From assembly GCA_012861695.1 (NCBI GenBank), contig JAAOOA010000123.1, positions 62,001-126,000 on the forward strand: a stretch of 64,000 nt of DNA. The letters are read 5' to 3'. Made by a program: the position numbers and the translations under genes. This document shows positions 1 to 10,735 of the stretch, piece by piece; within the stretch, counting starts at the first letter, position 1, and every line of letters begins with the position of its first letter. The notes under the pieces are model-generated. The model worked only from the letters and a program-made list of their open reading frames with translations, did no database searches and was not told the DNA's origin. The stretch is from Trematomus loennbergii (lineage: Eukaryota; Chordata; Actinopteri; Perciformes; Nototheniidae).

Positions 1-1127
1 ATAACAAGCTTGAAATAGGCCCTTCATATTTCCCTTTATTATGAGCAGTCTGAGGCTTCTGTTTTAAGGAATGAGCTGCCAACACTGATGTAGGCTGTTT
101 GTTTCTTAACCTGTTAAGCCCCGAGCCTGTTTTTCAGGTTTCAGGCTCGAAAATGACATGCCCAAAACAAATGACTACTTAACTTGTAAAAGGGTTATAT
201 GAATAATTTCTTTTATCAAAGCAAGGTTAGATCTGTGAGTTGGATGTAGAAGTGTCAGAATCAATATAGATTTTTCTCAGTCAGAGTAAATTCAGATGGA
301 ACATAGCAAAAAAAGGTAAATTCTTACCTCCGCCTAAAGAAAAAACATTACTTATAGTGAAAACCACCCTTGAATGATGGGATGGTAGACTATAAGCTTC
401 AGGAATCCAAACTATAACATATAATAAGTACCCTGTATTAAGATTGAGGCAAATCAAGTGACATTTGACCTTTTTAGAGAGATTTAGCAAAAAAAGGTTC
501 CAGGCGGAATAAGCTTTCGGCAACATTTGGGTACATCTCGTTCCATCAGTGCCATTTGACCTTTTTCAGGTACCAGACTATAAAAATTGTGTATTACATT
601 GAATTATCACCATAGGTATTCATTCCATCCAAAGAAAAAAAAAGAAAGAAAAAAAATTAATAAAAAAAAAATATATATATATATTTATTTATTTTTTGTG
701 AGAAAAAAAAAGGACCCGCCGATGGGGTCTTTGGGACTTATTCAATTATCAGGCATAATTGACCTACATTTGATTGATTTTACTAAATGAACTTGTAGTG
801 AGGGCCCAGCCATTAGTATAGGTTTCTTTATGTGGCCCTCGGGGGGAAAAGTTTGGAGACCCCTATTTTTAAAGATGTTGTTTTCCTTTCTCCTTCCTGG
901 ACGTGACCACAGATAATACCTGCAACAATAGAGAAAACTCAGGAAGAGAAATTCTCAGGAAGCTGGTATTCGCAGGAACGAAACCTAAAGTGCGCCACCT
1001 CAACCACACCAACAACTTTAACACGACCTTCGGAAACACAGACAAACCTTTAGTTTTTCACAGCATGGCACAGAACACTATAAAGTAAACAACAAAAAAA
1101 GGATTAAATAATTATTAACACACTTAC
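1..1127. other. Intronic sequence left of tetraspanin exon 1, with old repeat fragments
   Basis: This stretch is downstream (minus strand) of the exon 1 donor and so should be intron 1 of the left tetraspanin. I see no second exon in it. It contains a short self-complementary stretch near 120-155 (GAGCCTG...CAGGCTC type), an A/T-rich low-complexity tract at about 627-712, and a hAT-like terminal remnant near 831-864. No open frame here looks like a gene. Confidence 0.5.
831..864 (-). mobile_element. hAT-like terminal remnant
   Basis: Read on the minus strand the segment begins AGGGGTCTCCAAACTTTTCC and continues into GAGGGCCACAT, the usual look of a hAT (Charlie-like) terminus. The partner end and a TSD were not found, so this is a fragment. 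Confidence 0.45.
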
Positions 1128-1193
1128 CGCAAATATGAGGTTGAAAATGAACAGCGTGTATTTGCAGAGGAGGCCACATTCGTCCAGAGCCAT
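1128..1193 (-). CDS. Tetraspanin (CD9-like), exon 1 of the left copy
   Basis: Read on the minus strand, 22 codons run from ATG to a GTAAG donor and encode MALDECGLLCKYTLFIFNLI followed by Phe-Ala. This is the classical tetraspanin start: a short cytoplasmic tail with Cys residues for palmitoylation and a CKY motif, then the first half of membrane helix 1. The exon ends in phase 0, and the donor position equals the CD9 exon 1/2 boundary. The rest of the gene should lie left of the window. It would join perfectly in phase and sequence to the exon 2 seen at 61043-61145, but that exon lies on the wrong side for a single minus-strand gene. Tetraspanins are four-pass membrane organisers; the exact orthologue cannot be fixed from 22 residues. 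Confidence 0.75.
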
Positions 1194-1560
1194 GATGCTT
1201 ATTTGACTGTAAATACAAGAAAACCACATTATTTCCTCACTTATGCATATATTTTCTAATGCAAGCTTCTACCTATATAACAAACACACACATATACATA
1301 CAAATAACAACCATTTAGTGTTACATTTTACGTCTAGATGCCATATTACGTTTTAACACGTTTAAATCATTACAACAGTGTTTTATCTTGTTAATATATC
1401 AAAGTAATGCAGCCAAAAAAACGGCATGAGCTTGAAATGTTATAAATACCTGGATATCTTTTGACGACTTTAATCCTTGCGGCTATCAGACAGAAAACAC
1501 AACAGGATTAACACAGTCGACACAGCGTGCCTTTATTTAATACCCCAACGTCATGTCCCG
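1194..1560 (-). promoter_or_regulatory. Putative 5' UTR exon and promoter of the left tetraspanin
   Basis: On the minus strand an acceptor (TATTTACAG) ends at 1207, 13 bases before the ATG, and a donor (ATATCCAG then GTAT) lies at 1450/1449. This suggests a noncoding first exon of roughly 1450-1505 and a small 5' UTR intron. A TATA-like TATTAAATAAAG sits at 1531-1542 on the minus strand, a suitable distance upstream. All of this is inferred from signals only. Confidence 0.4.
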
Positions 1561-1746
1561 CCCCTTCTCATTCGATTGGATGAAAGGATTGACGGACGAG
1601 AGACAACCTAAGCAGGCGGTGGCGTACAAAGTAGGCGGGGCTATATGAACATGACGGTTAGAGTGAAAGTTAAGGAAATTAGATCTCGGTGATCCCGCCG
1701 TAACCGGGGCAACTGCTGCAGCCGCCGCCTACAGCGACAGGTGAGG

Positions 1747-1747
<1 letters not shown>
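1561..1747 (+). promoter_or_regulatory. Possible divergent promoter and noncoding first exon on the plus strand
   Basis: A GC-rich segment holds a TATA-like GGCTATATGAAC near 1639, then a CpG-rich run (CCGCCGCCTACAGCGACAG) ending in a GTGAGG donor-like site at 1741. This is the arrangement of a noncoding first exon transcribed away from the tetraspanin. No coding sequence supports it. Confidence 0.2.

Positions 1748-1815
<68 letters not shown>
1748..1815. repeat. (AC)n microsatellite
   Basis: An uninterrupted AC dinucleotide run lies just after the donor-like site. Cys/Val and His/Thr reading frames through it are artefacts of the repeat. Confidence 0.95.
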
Positions 1816-1817
<2 letters not shown>

Positions 1818-1908
1818 GTCTACACTTTATACAAACATCCTGTATGTATTTTAAGATCAAATCATTGTTTGATACAATGTGGTCATTGGAAGAGTGCAGT
1901 GCATCCTG

Positions 1909-1966
1909 GTGTGTGTGTGTGTTGTGTGTGTGTGGTGTGTGTGGTGTGTGTGTGTGTGTGTGGTGT

Positions 1967-2062
<96 letters not shown>
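1909..2062. repeat. (GT)n microsatellite with interruptions
   Basis: A long GT run is broken several times by TTG or TGG irregularities in its first half and is purer in the second half. With the AC run at 1748 it forms a complementary pair about 95 bases apart, so the two could pair as a hairpin. Confidence 0.95.
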
Positions 2063-2063
<1 letters not shown>

Positions 2064-2261
2064 ACTTTTGTGTTTCTGCCCCTGCCATTCCCGCACAAGG
2101 TTGATGAATTCAAGCATGGACACCTGTCTGCTCTCACATTCCTGCATTATGTTTTGCGTGAACCAATTTTTTTTTTTTCACACTCTATCCAAGCTGTACA
2201 TTTGGGGCGAGACACAATAAATAAAGCTTCGCCAGTTTTGGTCCTTATCATAACTGATCAA
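2063..2261. other. Unassigned sequence left of the piggyBac-like start codon
   Basis: About 200 bases with a T-run at 2167-2178. It should be the 5' non-coding part of the piggyBac-like element whose ATG is at 2262, but I could not recognise its terminal inverted repeat. Confidence 0.35.
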
Positions 2262-2275
2262 GATGGCCAAAAGAT
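2262..2275 (+). pseudogene. piggyBac-like transposase remnant, piece 1 (start codon)
   Basis: ATG GCC AAA AGA T starts a PGBD4-like N-terminus (MAKR...). The reading continues after the 34-kb foldback insertion at 36572 (Arg-Ala-Leu-Gln-Ile-Ile-Leu-Glu-Glu) and, after the hAT insertion, at 47406 (acidic Ser/Glu-rich stretch). One base appears lost at the foldback junction. Bases 2270-2275 are the left target duplication AAAGAT. Confidence 0.6.
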
Positions 2276-2539
2276 TATGGAGCTATTTTCCTGCCATAAC
2301 TCCAAAAACAAACTTAACAGGTTTTACAAATGCCTCATGATTCACTAACAAACACAATGTGGTTTGCAAATACAAAACACCATCTACAAACTAATGCATT
2401 TAGTTTTGCAAAGAAAAAACGTATCTATCAAACAAACACATAACATTTTTCTAATAAATCATGTTTCAGAGACAAATTCAGCATAGGTTTACAAGTACAC
2501 AACTTTTTTTTACAACTACAAAACTTTTTCTTCTCACAG

Positions 2540-2600
2540 CGGAATATTACTGCCAAAAGTCACGTGACTCACTCACGTGACTTTTGGCAGTAATATTCCG
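2540..2600. repeat. 61-bp palindrome in the left foldback arm
   Basis: Two 28-base inverted arms (2540-2567 and 2573-2600) are separated by 5 bases. The arms start CGGAATATTACTGCCAAAAG and end in CACGTGA. The whole unit recurs at 36225-36284 in the other foldback arm with one base missing. It would form a very stable cruciform or hairpin. Confidence 0.95.
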
Positions 2601-3199
2601 CCTGGCTGGCTCATACCAAGCCCCCAGGAAGTGCGCCGGACTCAGATGAAAATATTCGTGCTGGCCAAACGGCGGTACTACACTTCCTTTTGGTTGCCAG
2701 GCCCGGAAACACTTTTTCCCATTGACTTACATGGGGAAAGAGTGGTCTGTAAATCGTTGGATAATTTTTTTTAAACTAAATAAACTACCCAGTATGAACA
2801 CTTGTATAGCCCTTATTAAAAACATTTGTTCCTCAAGTTGTAAAAATGTGCTAATAACTTTATTCTGTGAGTTATTTCCCTCTGCATTATGAACGCGCAT
2901 CTAACCCACGGGACCGCGCCGCCCGGCACGTTCATGTTACGTGTTCAGCACTACATGCGTTTATCTTTACCCATGGATGCACAATAAGAACGGACCCATA
3001 TCGCCTTACTGCCAGCCCACGGAGCTGTAATAATGGATATATTGCACATGTTTGCTGTAATTCATCATTTGTAAAATATTATACTACATGGGCTGTATGA
3101 TTAAATCTTGTACCGTAAATGTTGTATTAAATAAAGTTAATATTACCGACGTAGATTAACGTCCCTGTAGCTTCTTATTGCACTAAGAAGCTTATTGCA

Positions 3200-3206
<7 letters not shown>

Positions 3207-3258
<52 letters not shown>

Positions 3259-3260
3259 CA
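3207..3260. repeat. (TA)n microsatellite in the hAT-like element, copy 1
   Basis: A TA run with one CA interruption is flanked by inverted GCACTGTATA and TATACAGTGC, making a local hairpin. The second copy of the element has the equivalent tract at about 51930-51972. Confidence 0.9.
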
Positions 3261-3522
3261 GTGCAATAATTCTTTCATGCTAAATGAAGCTCTGTTGCTT
3301 GGATATCACTAGATCCTGTTACAGCGTAATATAAAAGTACATAACGATTGATGTGTAAATTAGCATAATTACTAGCTAACCGCTAGCTGCTAACTGCCGC
3401 CTCGTTAATATCAAATCTATCATAATAACAAACCATTACCATGCTGTTACGTGTACGCAAATTGACGTGCTTGATGTGAACGAGCATTTTGGGGGGCATG
3501 GTTAAAGTTGCGCATGCGCTAT

Positions 3523-3640
3523 AGGCGCGTTCACACCAAGTACTTTTCCCACAGTAGTTCATGAGAACTTTAGTTCATGAGAGTTCTTTTAGTTCTGATG
3601 AACTAAAGCATATCGCGTTCACACCAAAATGAGTTCCTGG
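3523..3640 (+). repeat. Left terminal inverted repeat of the Harbinger-like element
   Basis: Starts AGGCGCGTTCACACCAAGTA and contains several GAACTAAAG/AGTTCATGAG motifs in both orientations, so it folds on itself. The opposite end lies at 25380-25483. Confidence 0.8.
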
Positions 3641-4834
3641 GGGTGGATTAGGCAAATGAGCCGCTGACGTCACTTATTCTTCTTCTGCTTTGGGTTTAGT
3701 GGCAGGCCGCAAACAACTTCACGGCGAGTACAGTAGGTGGCGGTATGCACCTTAAAGTTGCAATTCGCCAAAAAACCGAGAGAAGAAGAAGAAAAACTTC
3801 CGCTTCCGCTGTATGCTTCTGTTTACCTTCCGACCTCAGACACGGTATGGAGTTGACGTTTTGGTGGTCGTGTTATACAGCTTCGTAACTGAGTTATTTA
3901 AGCCAATAACTCAGCCACAAATAAAATACAGATCGACCATTCAAATGCAATAGAAATGCTGAGTCGGAGGCGAAGGCGGTTAAGAAGCCTTAACAAAAGG
4001 ATTGGACCACGAAAAGCACACGCTATGGACATGTTTCGATAGCTGAGGATGATGACCGTTATCACGCCCAAAGAACAGCAATGGTACGTTCATTAAATCA
4101 CATTAATACTATCTAATGTAGGATTTATGGAGTTATGTAGGGCTAATTTGTGTCTTTGTATGTATTCCAGATATGCGAATACTACGGAACGCGTCGTGTC
4201 CCGCGCTCTCTCTGGGTGAACAATAGAACCTCGGCCTGGTGCACACCAATGTGCAGTGGATCAAAGTGGATCTTTTCAACTCCTCTGTATTCGCCTGGAA
4301 GCAACCATTGGGGAGACGCAACCTAAAAATCGCCACGGGGCAAGACACGCGCACAGCCCTTGAGGCATCTGAACAGCATGGAAATTGTAAATTGACAATA
4401 AAGCTGATCTTTTGTACAGTGCATTTGGTTCTCTCTTTTATTTACCACAGTCAACAGACACAATTACAATAGTGCAGACACATCTTAGTGCAAAGATGAA
4501 ATGTCAGTATCAAAACAGTACTCATACTGTATATTTGTATTAATATGAGTATATTATGTTAAATGTGTGTTAAAGACAATGGGATGAGGTTGAAAGCTCT
4601 TTAAAAAGCTTTTGTATACCATCTTTACTGTGATAAATACATACATGTTAAGCATACACATCTGAAGAACTACGTTACACACACACACACACAGGTTAGT
4701 CTGTGTACCGCTGCACTGCTGCTGGTTTAAACAAAGACAGTCATGATGCTAGTGCCGTGCATGTAGGTTCTCTTTTATTTATCAGAAGCAGATCAATAAG
4801 TGTCAGTAGTATCAAAACAATATAATAACAGTGG

Positions 4835-4878
<44 letters not shown>

Positions 4879-4974
4879 ATAGGTAGGCTCAGCAGCAGAC
4901 ACACCTTAGTGCAAAATTAGGTGTCAGTATTAATAACAGTGGCATATATATATAATCACAATAATACAAAATGA
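3641..4974. other. Non-coding part of the Harbinger-like element
   Basis: Contains a CTTCTT/AAGAAG-flanked segment (3676-3795), also seen near 35070-35160, that is common in fish DNA, and a short frame at 3958-4047 reading MLSRRRRRLRSLNKRIGPRK that I cannot assign. About 4400-4520 and 4745-4960 are diverged direct repeats of each other (shared GCAGACACA.CTTAGTGCAAA). TA repeats occur at 4838-4873. Confidence 0.4.
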
Positions 4975-5112
4975 ACTGTCCCAGGTGTAGGCAATTTGGG
5001 GTGAAGTGTCTTGCCCAGGGACACAACGACATCCTGACTGCAGTGGGGTTTGAACCTGTGCTCCCCTGATCCGAACACCAACGCACCAGACCACTGCACA
5101 CACGCCTCCCAA
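4975..5112 (-). mobile_element. tRNA-derived SINE, minus strand, truncated
   Basis: On the minus strand this reads GTGGTCTGGTGCGTTGGTGT and then a box B-like GGTTCAAACCC, followed by the same body as the SINE at 5515. The 3' tail is missing. Confidence 0.7.
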
Positions 5113-5180
5113 CAAGTCATTGTACAGTTTATCAACGACGACAAGTTTTTCTTAATTTTTGTATTGAAGGCCTGTTGGAT

Positions 5181-6118
5181 TTAATCAGCTCGCTTAGCAC
5201 TGCCAGAAGCCCAGCCTGAAAGGTATTTTGTTGCTCCACCTCGATTCCTGGGCCTTGTGTGAATGCAGCAGCCGTTCGTCGTGCATCTCCTTGGCACGCA
5301 GGTCCTCATTCTCCTTGCTGACCATGGCACGCGGTCCATCGCCATGATGGTGTCAAGGAAGCTGTCATCGCGTGCCCACTTTCCTAAGGTGAAATATGCA
5401 AGATACAAGATCAGTTTAATCGCAACAACGAGACAACACCTTTGATTTGACTATTAACATTTTAAATGGTGAAGGCACTAGCAATTGGGGGATGGAGGGC
5501 TCTCAGGACATGATAGGGAGGCGTGTGGCGCAGTGGATAAGTGCATTGGTGTTCGGATCAGGGGAGCACAGGTTCAAACCCCACTGCAGTCAGCATGTCG
5601 TTGTGTCCCTGAGACACTTCACCCCAAAGTGCTCCTGTGGGGATTGCCCACAGTATTGAGTATGTAAGCTTTGGATAAAAGCGTCTAACAAGTGACATGT
5701 AATGATTCAAAAAGCTTTTGGCGGCCATATTGAATAACAAACCAATGTGGTTTACTTGTTATCCACAGTTTAGCTGCTAAATGTTACCTTTACAAAGCTA
5801 CGCTGAAAACACAGCAAAGTTCATATAACGGTATTAGGTTAGTTGAACCTAATATTTTTATAGTTAAACTCAACACTTTTCTTTGTGCTCCACATATCTA
5901 AATGTATAAAGTGTGTTTTCACCTCCGTTCCCTCCTGTTTGCTGCAGTATGGCAGCAGCGGTCAGGATGGGATCCTCTGTGATCAGATAGTGTCCTGATG
6001 GTGTCCGCTGACCGGGCGCAGGGTGTGGAGCTGCCTACTCTCAGCGGGGGGGAACTGAACGTGGAAACTGTGTTTCTCTGAGGGATCCTCCATGTAGTCT
6101 GAGAAGCCTTCTAAGGAA
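5181..6118 (-). pseudogene. Coding remnants of the Harbinger-like element's accessory gene
   Basis: Two minus-strand stretches look like decayed exons. One (about 6118 down to 5950) follows an acceptor TTTCCTTAG and reads EGFSDYMEDPSEKHSFHVQF, then continues in another frame as GHYLITEDPILTAAAIL. The other (about 5440 down to 5210) reads KENEDLRAKEMHDERLLHSH. Their position, downstream of the SANT-like exon at 24997-25170 on the same strand with the retrovirus between, suggests one split Myb-like gene. Frames are broken and the assignment is inferred. A SINE (5515-5702) is inserted within this stretch. Confidence 0.35.
5515..5702 (+). mobile_element. tRNA-derived SINE
   Basis: A box A-like GTGGCGCAGTGG and box B-like GGTTCAAACCC lie 46-56 bases apart in a tRNA-like head. 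The tail GGATAAAAGCGTCT...TGACATGTAA is the usual 3' end of fish SINEs mobilised by an L2-type LINE. Confidence 0.8.
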
Positions 6119-6556
6119 ACAAGGTCAAACTATTTAGGATAATACTATGAGAAGGAACAATGTTTAGGCAGTAAATAGAATTTCAATTACATTTCTACTT
6201 CAATGTGCAAAAATATTAGAACATCAGTCTTTGTGGCATGCAGGTAATCAACTGTTTAAGCTTTTACCATTAACATGTAGAATGAATGTTGCAAATTACT
6301 TGAAATTATAGCAACTACAATCTATTGTTTACCTCTATGCATTAGCCACAGAGGTAGCATTATGTCCAGCTAGCATGCTAATTGCTAACGTTATATTATC
6401 GTTTTATCCCGGAGGGGAAAACTAGTTTCTAATCCTGAGAGAAACACCTCGCCTGAAACACACGATTAGTGCCATGAGTTAGTGAAGCAAATTACAGAAC
6501 ATTGCACACTTATTCACAAGTCAAAACGTGTTCATAGCGGGCATGGATGAGAATAG
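6119..6556. other. Intron-like sequence of the Harbinger-like element
   Basis: AT-rich sequence with no recognised feature between the putative accessory exon and the retroviral LTR. Confidence 0.4.
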
Positions 6557-7116
6557 TGTTAGAAATTAAAATCAATGTTTAATAGCATAATTAGTCTAAA
6601 ATATATCGTCAGTTTTAAAAGCTGTTTTATTGTGAAAAAAAGTTCTCAAAGTCTCAATGCCAAGCTTTTATTCTGAAAATCCTTCATATCCGGTCAGCAT
6701 GCCGCTAACAATGTTTTAAACTAACGATTACAGCTGTTTATTATATAAGGTATTAAATAGAAAGTCATGAAAGAGATAAGGAGGAGAAAAGGCTTAAGGA
6801 AGTAGGCAGGGAATACAGAATGTTGAAGTCCTCTGTTTTACGCGATGTCGAACATCGAAGACCGAGGAGGACGTACCCCCTATCTGCACAGCGGGAGGGA
6901 ACGAGAAGAAGATAAAGGAGAACGGAGAGGGGAAGAGGGGACTTCTTCTTCGCTGCAGCCTCACGAGAGACATCACCGGCTTTGTCTTTTCCCTTACCCT
7001 CTGCTTGTTGTATCATCGTGCCATTTAATTAAACTCAACCAATTTGAACCTTTTCAGAGACTCCATTAGTCTCTTCATTCTAAGCTCCTCTCCTGGGCGC
7101 GAGAACATCGAATACT
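6557..7116 (+). repeat. 5' LTR of the endogenous retrovirus
   Basis: Differs from the 3' LTR by small indels (for example ATTATATAAGG against ATAAGG, and a 6-base insertion after the A-run near 24386) and substitutions. The insertion is therefore clearly older than the gypsy element at 38020. Confidence 0.9.
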
Positions 7117-7160
7117 TCTAATAGTTGGCAACCACGAAGGGACCTCGTGAACCCGGGAGA
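7117..7160 (+). promoter_or_regulatory. Primer-binding-like site of the retrovirus
   Basis: Seven to eight bases after the LTR end the sequence TTGGCAACCACGAAGGGACC begins (7124). TGG at its start matches the CCA end of a tRNA primer. The particular tRNA was not identified. Confidence 0.65.
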
Positions 7161-9369
7161 ACTAACCAAGCCAGCTGTTCAACGGATCCGCGGCCCTCCG
7201 TCACACAACAAGAGCTCACACACAGTGGTAAGAAGAACGGTTAAATCAAATCTTCACTAGCTTATGCAGGAAACTTTAGGTTTGTGTGTTTGATGGCGGC
7301 CAGCGGATCCGGAGAATAACTGTGCATTTAATGTTAAACAAGCTAAATTAAGAAGCATAGACAACACGTGGCGCTATTTTAGGCAAGCAGGGGTGAGTCT
7401 ATTTTTCTTTTCTTTGTTCACTAACACTGCATGCTTCTAACAAAAATTTGAAAACACTACGGGTGTTAAAGTTGCTAAGGGCAATACATTTAAAAGCGCC
7501 ATGGGCGTTAAAATTGCTTAAAGGGCAATAAAGTTGCTAAGGGCAATACATTTAAAAACACTACGGGTGTTAAAGTTGCTAAGGGCAATACATTTAAAAA
7601 CACTACGGGTGTTAAAGTTGCTAAGGGCAATAAAGTCGTTTCGGACGGCAGTGATTATACTATTGTGTGTTTTTACCAGACATTGCGGGTGGATTACGAA
7701 GGGAAGGGCGGCATTCGTGCGTTGGATATACTAATTGTTTGGATAGCGTCCCATTTTGTCCCATTATATCGCGTGTTTAAACAGCAACAGATAATCACCA
7801 GACTATAAAGTCAAATATTACGTCATGGGCCGATGATGTAAGGGCTCCTCATGTTAAAATAGGATATCTCTAGGATAAAGCCCATATTCATAGTAAACTA
7901 GAAATGTTATTTTGTATATAAAGTGTAGTTTTGTGTTGTATTTTTAAACTTTGCTCTACTACACCAGTGTTTCCATTATGTCCATTTAAAGATCACCAGC
8001 CATTATTTAATCTCATCAGTGAGAACCACATGGTGTAATTTCAACATCTCTTTGTTCTGGGGTCAGAGTTTGAAATAATCAGTAGCCATCTTGTTTTGAC
8101 CTCATTTCAAACAAAATACAGGGCAGTTGCCATTTCGTGAAATGCAAATTCACTCCCATGAGGCCAAGTCCTTTATCTGACCTCCATCTTGTGAAGAACA
8201 AACCATTCTTCTTGTCTCAGTTGGATTTAGTCTTTTGCTAAATCAGGTTATCTATACATATTGTTGTTGGACTTTGGTGGTTGTAAACAAAGATTATTAT
8301 ATTTTCAGCAGTGTTTTTCTCAGACTGGAGTTTAAGCCTTCCAATCTGATTTTTTGAAATATTTGTGTTTGCAAATGTGTTTTTGGCTTGCTTATGCATT
8401 ACTGTTCAAATCATATTGTGTTTTGCCTTCCTATCTGATTTTTTGAAATGTTTGTGTTTGCAAAGTGTTTTGGCTGGCTTATGCATTACTGTTCAAATAA
8501 TATTGTTTCTCCTTCCCATTTCAAAGGTATTTTTTAGAAAAATAACCTTCTTGTTACATAGAAGTCAGTTTCAGAACAGCTACCCCTGCTGGCAGAAGCT
8601 GAAAACTACAACAGCGCACTCTGCTGGTTGTACAGAATTGTTGCAGAATTACAATTATATGCCAAAGTTTATTTCTCACGTGTTATAGATAAACACATAC
8701 TTCATCACACACAGATATAATTACAGGTGGTTCCTGATTTTAAGATAAGAAACCTTACATAATAGTCTTTCAACCTAGACTATAGAATATTCAACCACCA
8801 TATTTTGAAGTAAACATAGTTTATAACATTTGCATAATCTCATGCACACACATTTTTATGTTTTACATTTTATAACATTTGCATAATCTCATGCACACAC
8901 ATTTTTTATTTTCTACATTTTATAACATTTGCATAATCTCATGCACACACATTTTTCTACTTTTAATATTAATTTTTATAACATTTGCATAATCTCATGC
9001 ACACACATTTTTTATTTTCTACTTTTAATTATTATTTAACATTTGCATAATCTCATGCACACACATTTTTTATTTTATAACATTTGCATAATCTCATGCA
9101 CACACATTTTTATTTTCTACATTTTATAACATTTGCATAATCTCATGCACACACATTTTTATTTTATACTTTTAATTATTAATTTACTTTATTATAATAA
9201 AAAAAAAAAAAAAACTGATCTAAGGTTAAGTACTGTTAACTACTGAAGACATAGGATACTTTTATAAAGGAATACAGAGGTACTATTCAGAGGATTAGTA
9301 ATACATCCTTGATAATTTAGTAATTTCATCCTAGTATTTGAGAAACATGTCACAACCAAAGACACCAAG
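7161..9369. other. Retroviral leader region with short tandem repeats
   Basis: About 2.2 kb without a supported gene. It contains a 40-45 base repeat (AACACTACGGGTGTTAAAGT plus GGGCAATACATTTAAA) in about five copies at 7445-7635, and a roughly 100-base direct duplication at 8350-8510 (TTTGTGTTTGCAAA.GTGTTTT). An array at 8822-9165 is described separately. Confidence 0.5.
8822..9165. repeat. Tandem array, about 50-bp unit, seven copies
   Basis: The core AACATTTGCATAATCTCATG followed by CACACACATTTTT recurs seven times with spacers of 41-59 bases. The ATTTGCATAA core contains an octamer-like motif (ATTTGCAT), so the array could act as an enhancer of the retroviral leader. That role is inference. 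Confidence 0.85.
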
Positions 9370-10735
9370 TTAGGAGCACTCGCAGTGCCAGGCTCAACTG
9401 CAGATATCATGGAAAGGGTAAAAGTCAGGTCAGATGTCACAACAAATCCAAATGAGAGACAGAAGAGCTGGAAACAACAACAGGAATTGTTGACACAGTG
9501 GCAAACAAGAGGATTGATTCCAGCAGATAATCAACCTGGACCAACAAAAGCCCATAGAAAGCAGTACTAGACTATGAACATGAACAATGCCTACAACAGC
9601 TAAATGTATGGAGGGAAGCTGAACAAAGGTTTAAGAGTTACAAGTCTGATACTCGATCTGGAATATGCCAGCCTATTGACAGACAGCATAAATGTGGTCC
9701 GAATAGCAGACCTGCCAGTGAGAGTAGAATTCGCAGAAGAAAGACGACGAGAAAGAGAAACACAAAAGACAGAGCAGGAAGCGCTACAACTAAGACTTTG
9801 AAGATACAGGTAGCGGAGAAAGACACAGAGGCTTGTAGGAACAACAAGGAGAAGGGAGGAGAAGCTTTCAGAGATAACCATAGAACCAGAGAAGGCAGGC
9901 CAGACACCTCCAACAGTTCAAACTCAGGTAGTGCCTGAGATTCAGGTGCAGAATCAACAAGAGGTGGAAGACGTTTCCGGTTTGAGGGATGTTACTGTTG
10001 CAGCCAAATGGGCCATTGGTCCAGAGATTGTCCGCAACACAAGATGCTACAATACTGAACATTGCACCACACAGCAACAAGCCCCAAACAACGGCCTCCA
10101 CACAGTTACCCCAGGGAGGTTTCCATGACTACAACAGAGGCAGGGGGTCCCAGGGATGTCAAAGAGGAACAGGATGTCCAAATATGAAGAAGGACATTTT
10201 GAAATCCAGCCATATAGAGCCATATCTGTCACCACAGGGAGGAGAGGTGGAATGTTATTAAAAAAAATCATGACTAGCATATTGCATTTCAATATAAAAC
10301 ATCCACAGATCAGTAGAAGAACATTAAAACATAGTAGAACATTTAGCAGACTATTTTTGTAATTATGAGAAGGAAAGACATTACGAGTGATGTTGTTCCC
10401 CACACAGAAAACTATTGTGTCCACACAGCTAGTGAGGTCAAGACGATGGGTTTAGCACCGAACATGAAGAGGAAAAACCTAGCACTCGCCCAAGAGGGAG
10501 GGTCTTTACCAAGTCCTCCTGTTTACACCGACTGCAGTTCAAGGGGCGAAGATACACCTGATGTGGAAAACAGAAACCCGATTCTGCTGTGGTGAGTCTG
10601 GCTACAAAGGGAGGTGTTTCGATAGGAACCACTTGTCTCAAACCAGTGAAGAAGTCAACAAGAACCCAGCAGAACTAGAGAGTGACTGTTGGCGGGAGAA
10701 CAGTGACAGGGCGACAGAAACTGGCACAACATAGA
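9370..10735 (+). pseudogene. gag remnant of the endogenous retrovirus
   Basis: A plus-strand region with stops and frameshifts keeps recognisable nucleocapsid features: a perfect CCHC knuckle (C-x2-C-x4-H-x4-C) coded at 9990-10031 and a degenerate second one near 10580-10620 lacking the usual C-x2-C spacing. Upstream is a Lys/Arg/Glu/Gln-rich segment (about 9600-9880) typical of a capsid-nucleocapsid linker. No continuous frame spans it, so no functional Gag is expected. Confidence 0.6.

Noticed and set aside
1747..2348. Long Cys/Val and His/Thr frames over AC and GT runs (also at 50262-50537, 59954-60343, 61589-62000)
   Set aside because: They are produced by dinucleotide repeats on both strands in several frames; no domain and no codon bias.
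5447..5667. Short frames over the SINE (60-75 codons)
   Set aside because: They lie in a tRNA-derived sequence with box A and box B; not coding.
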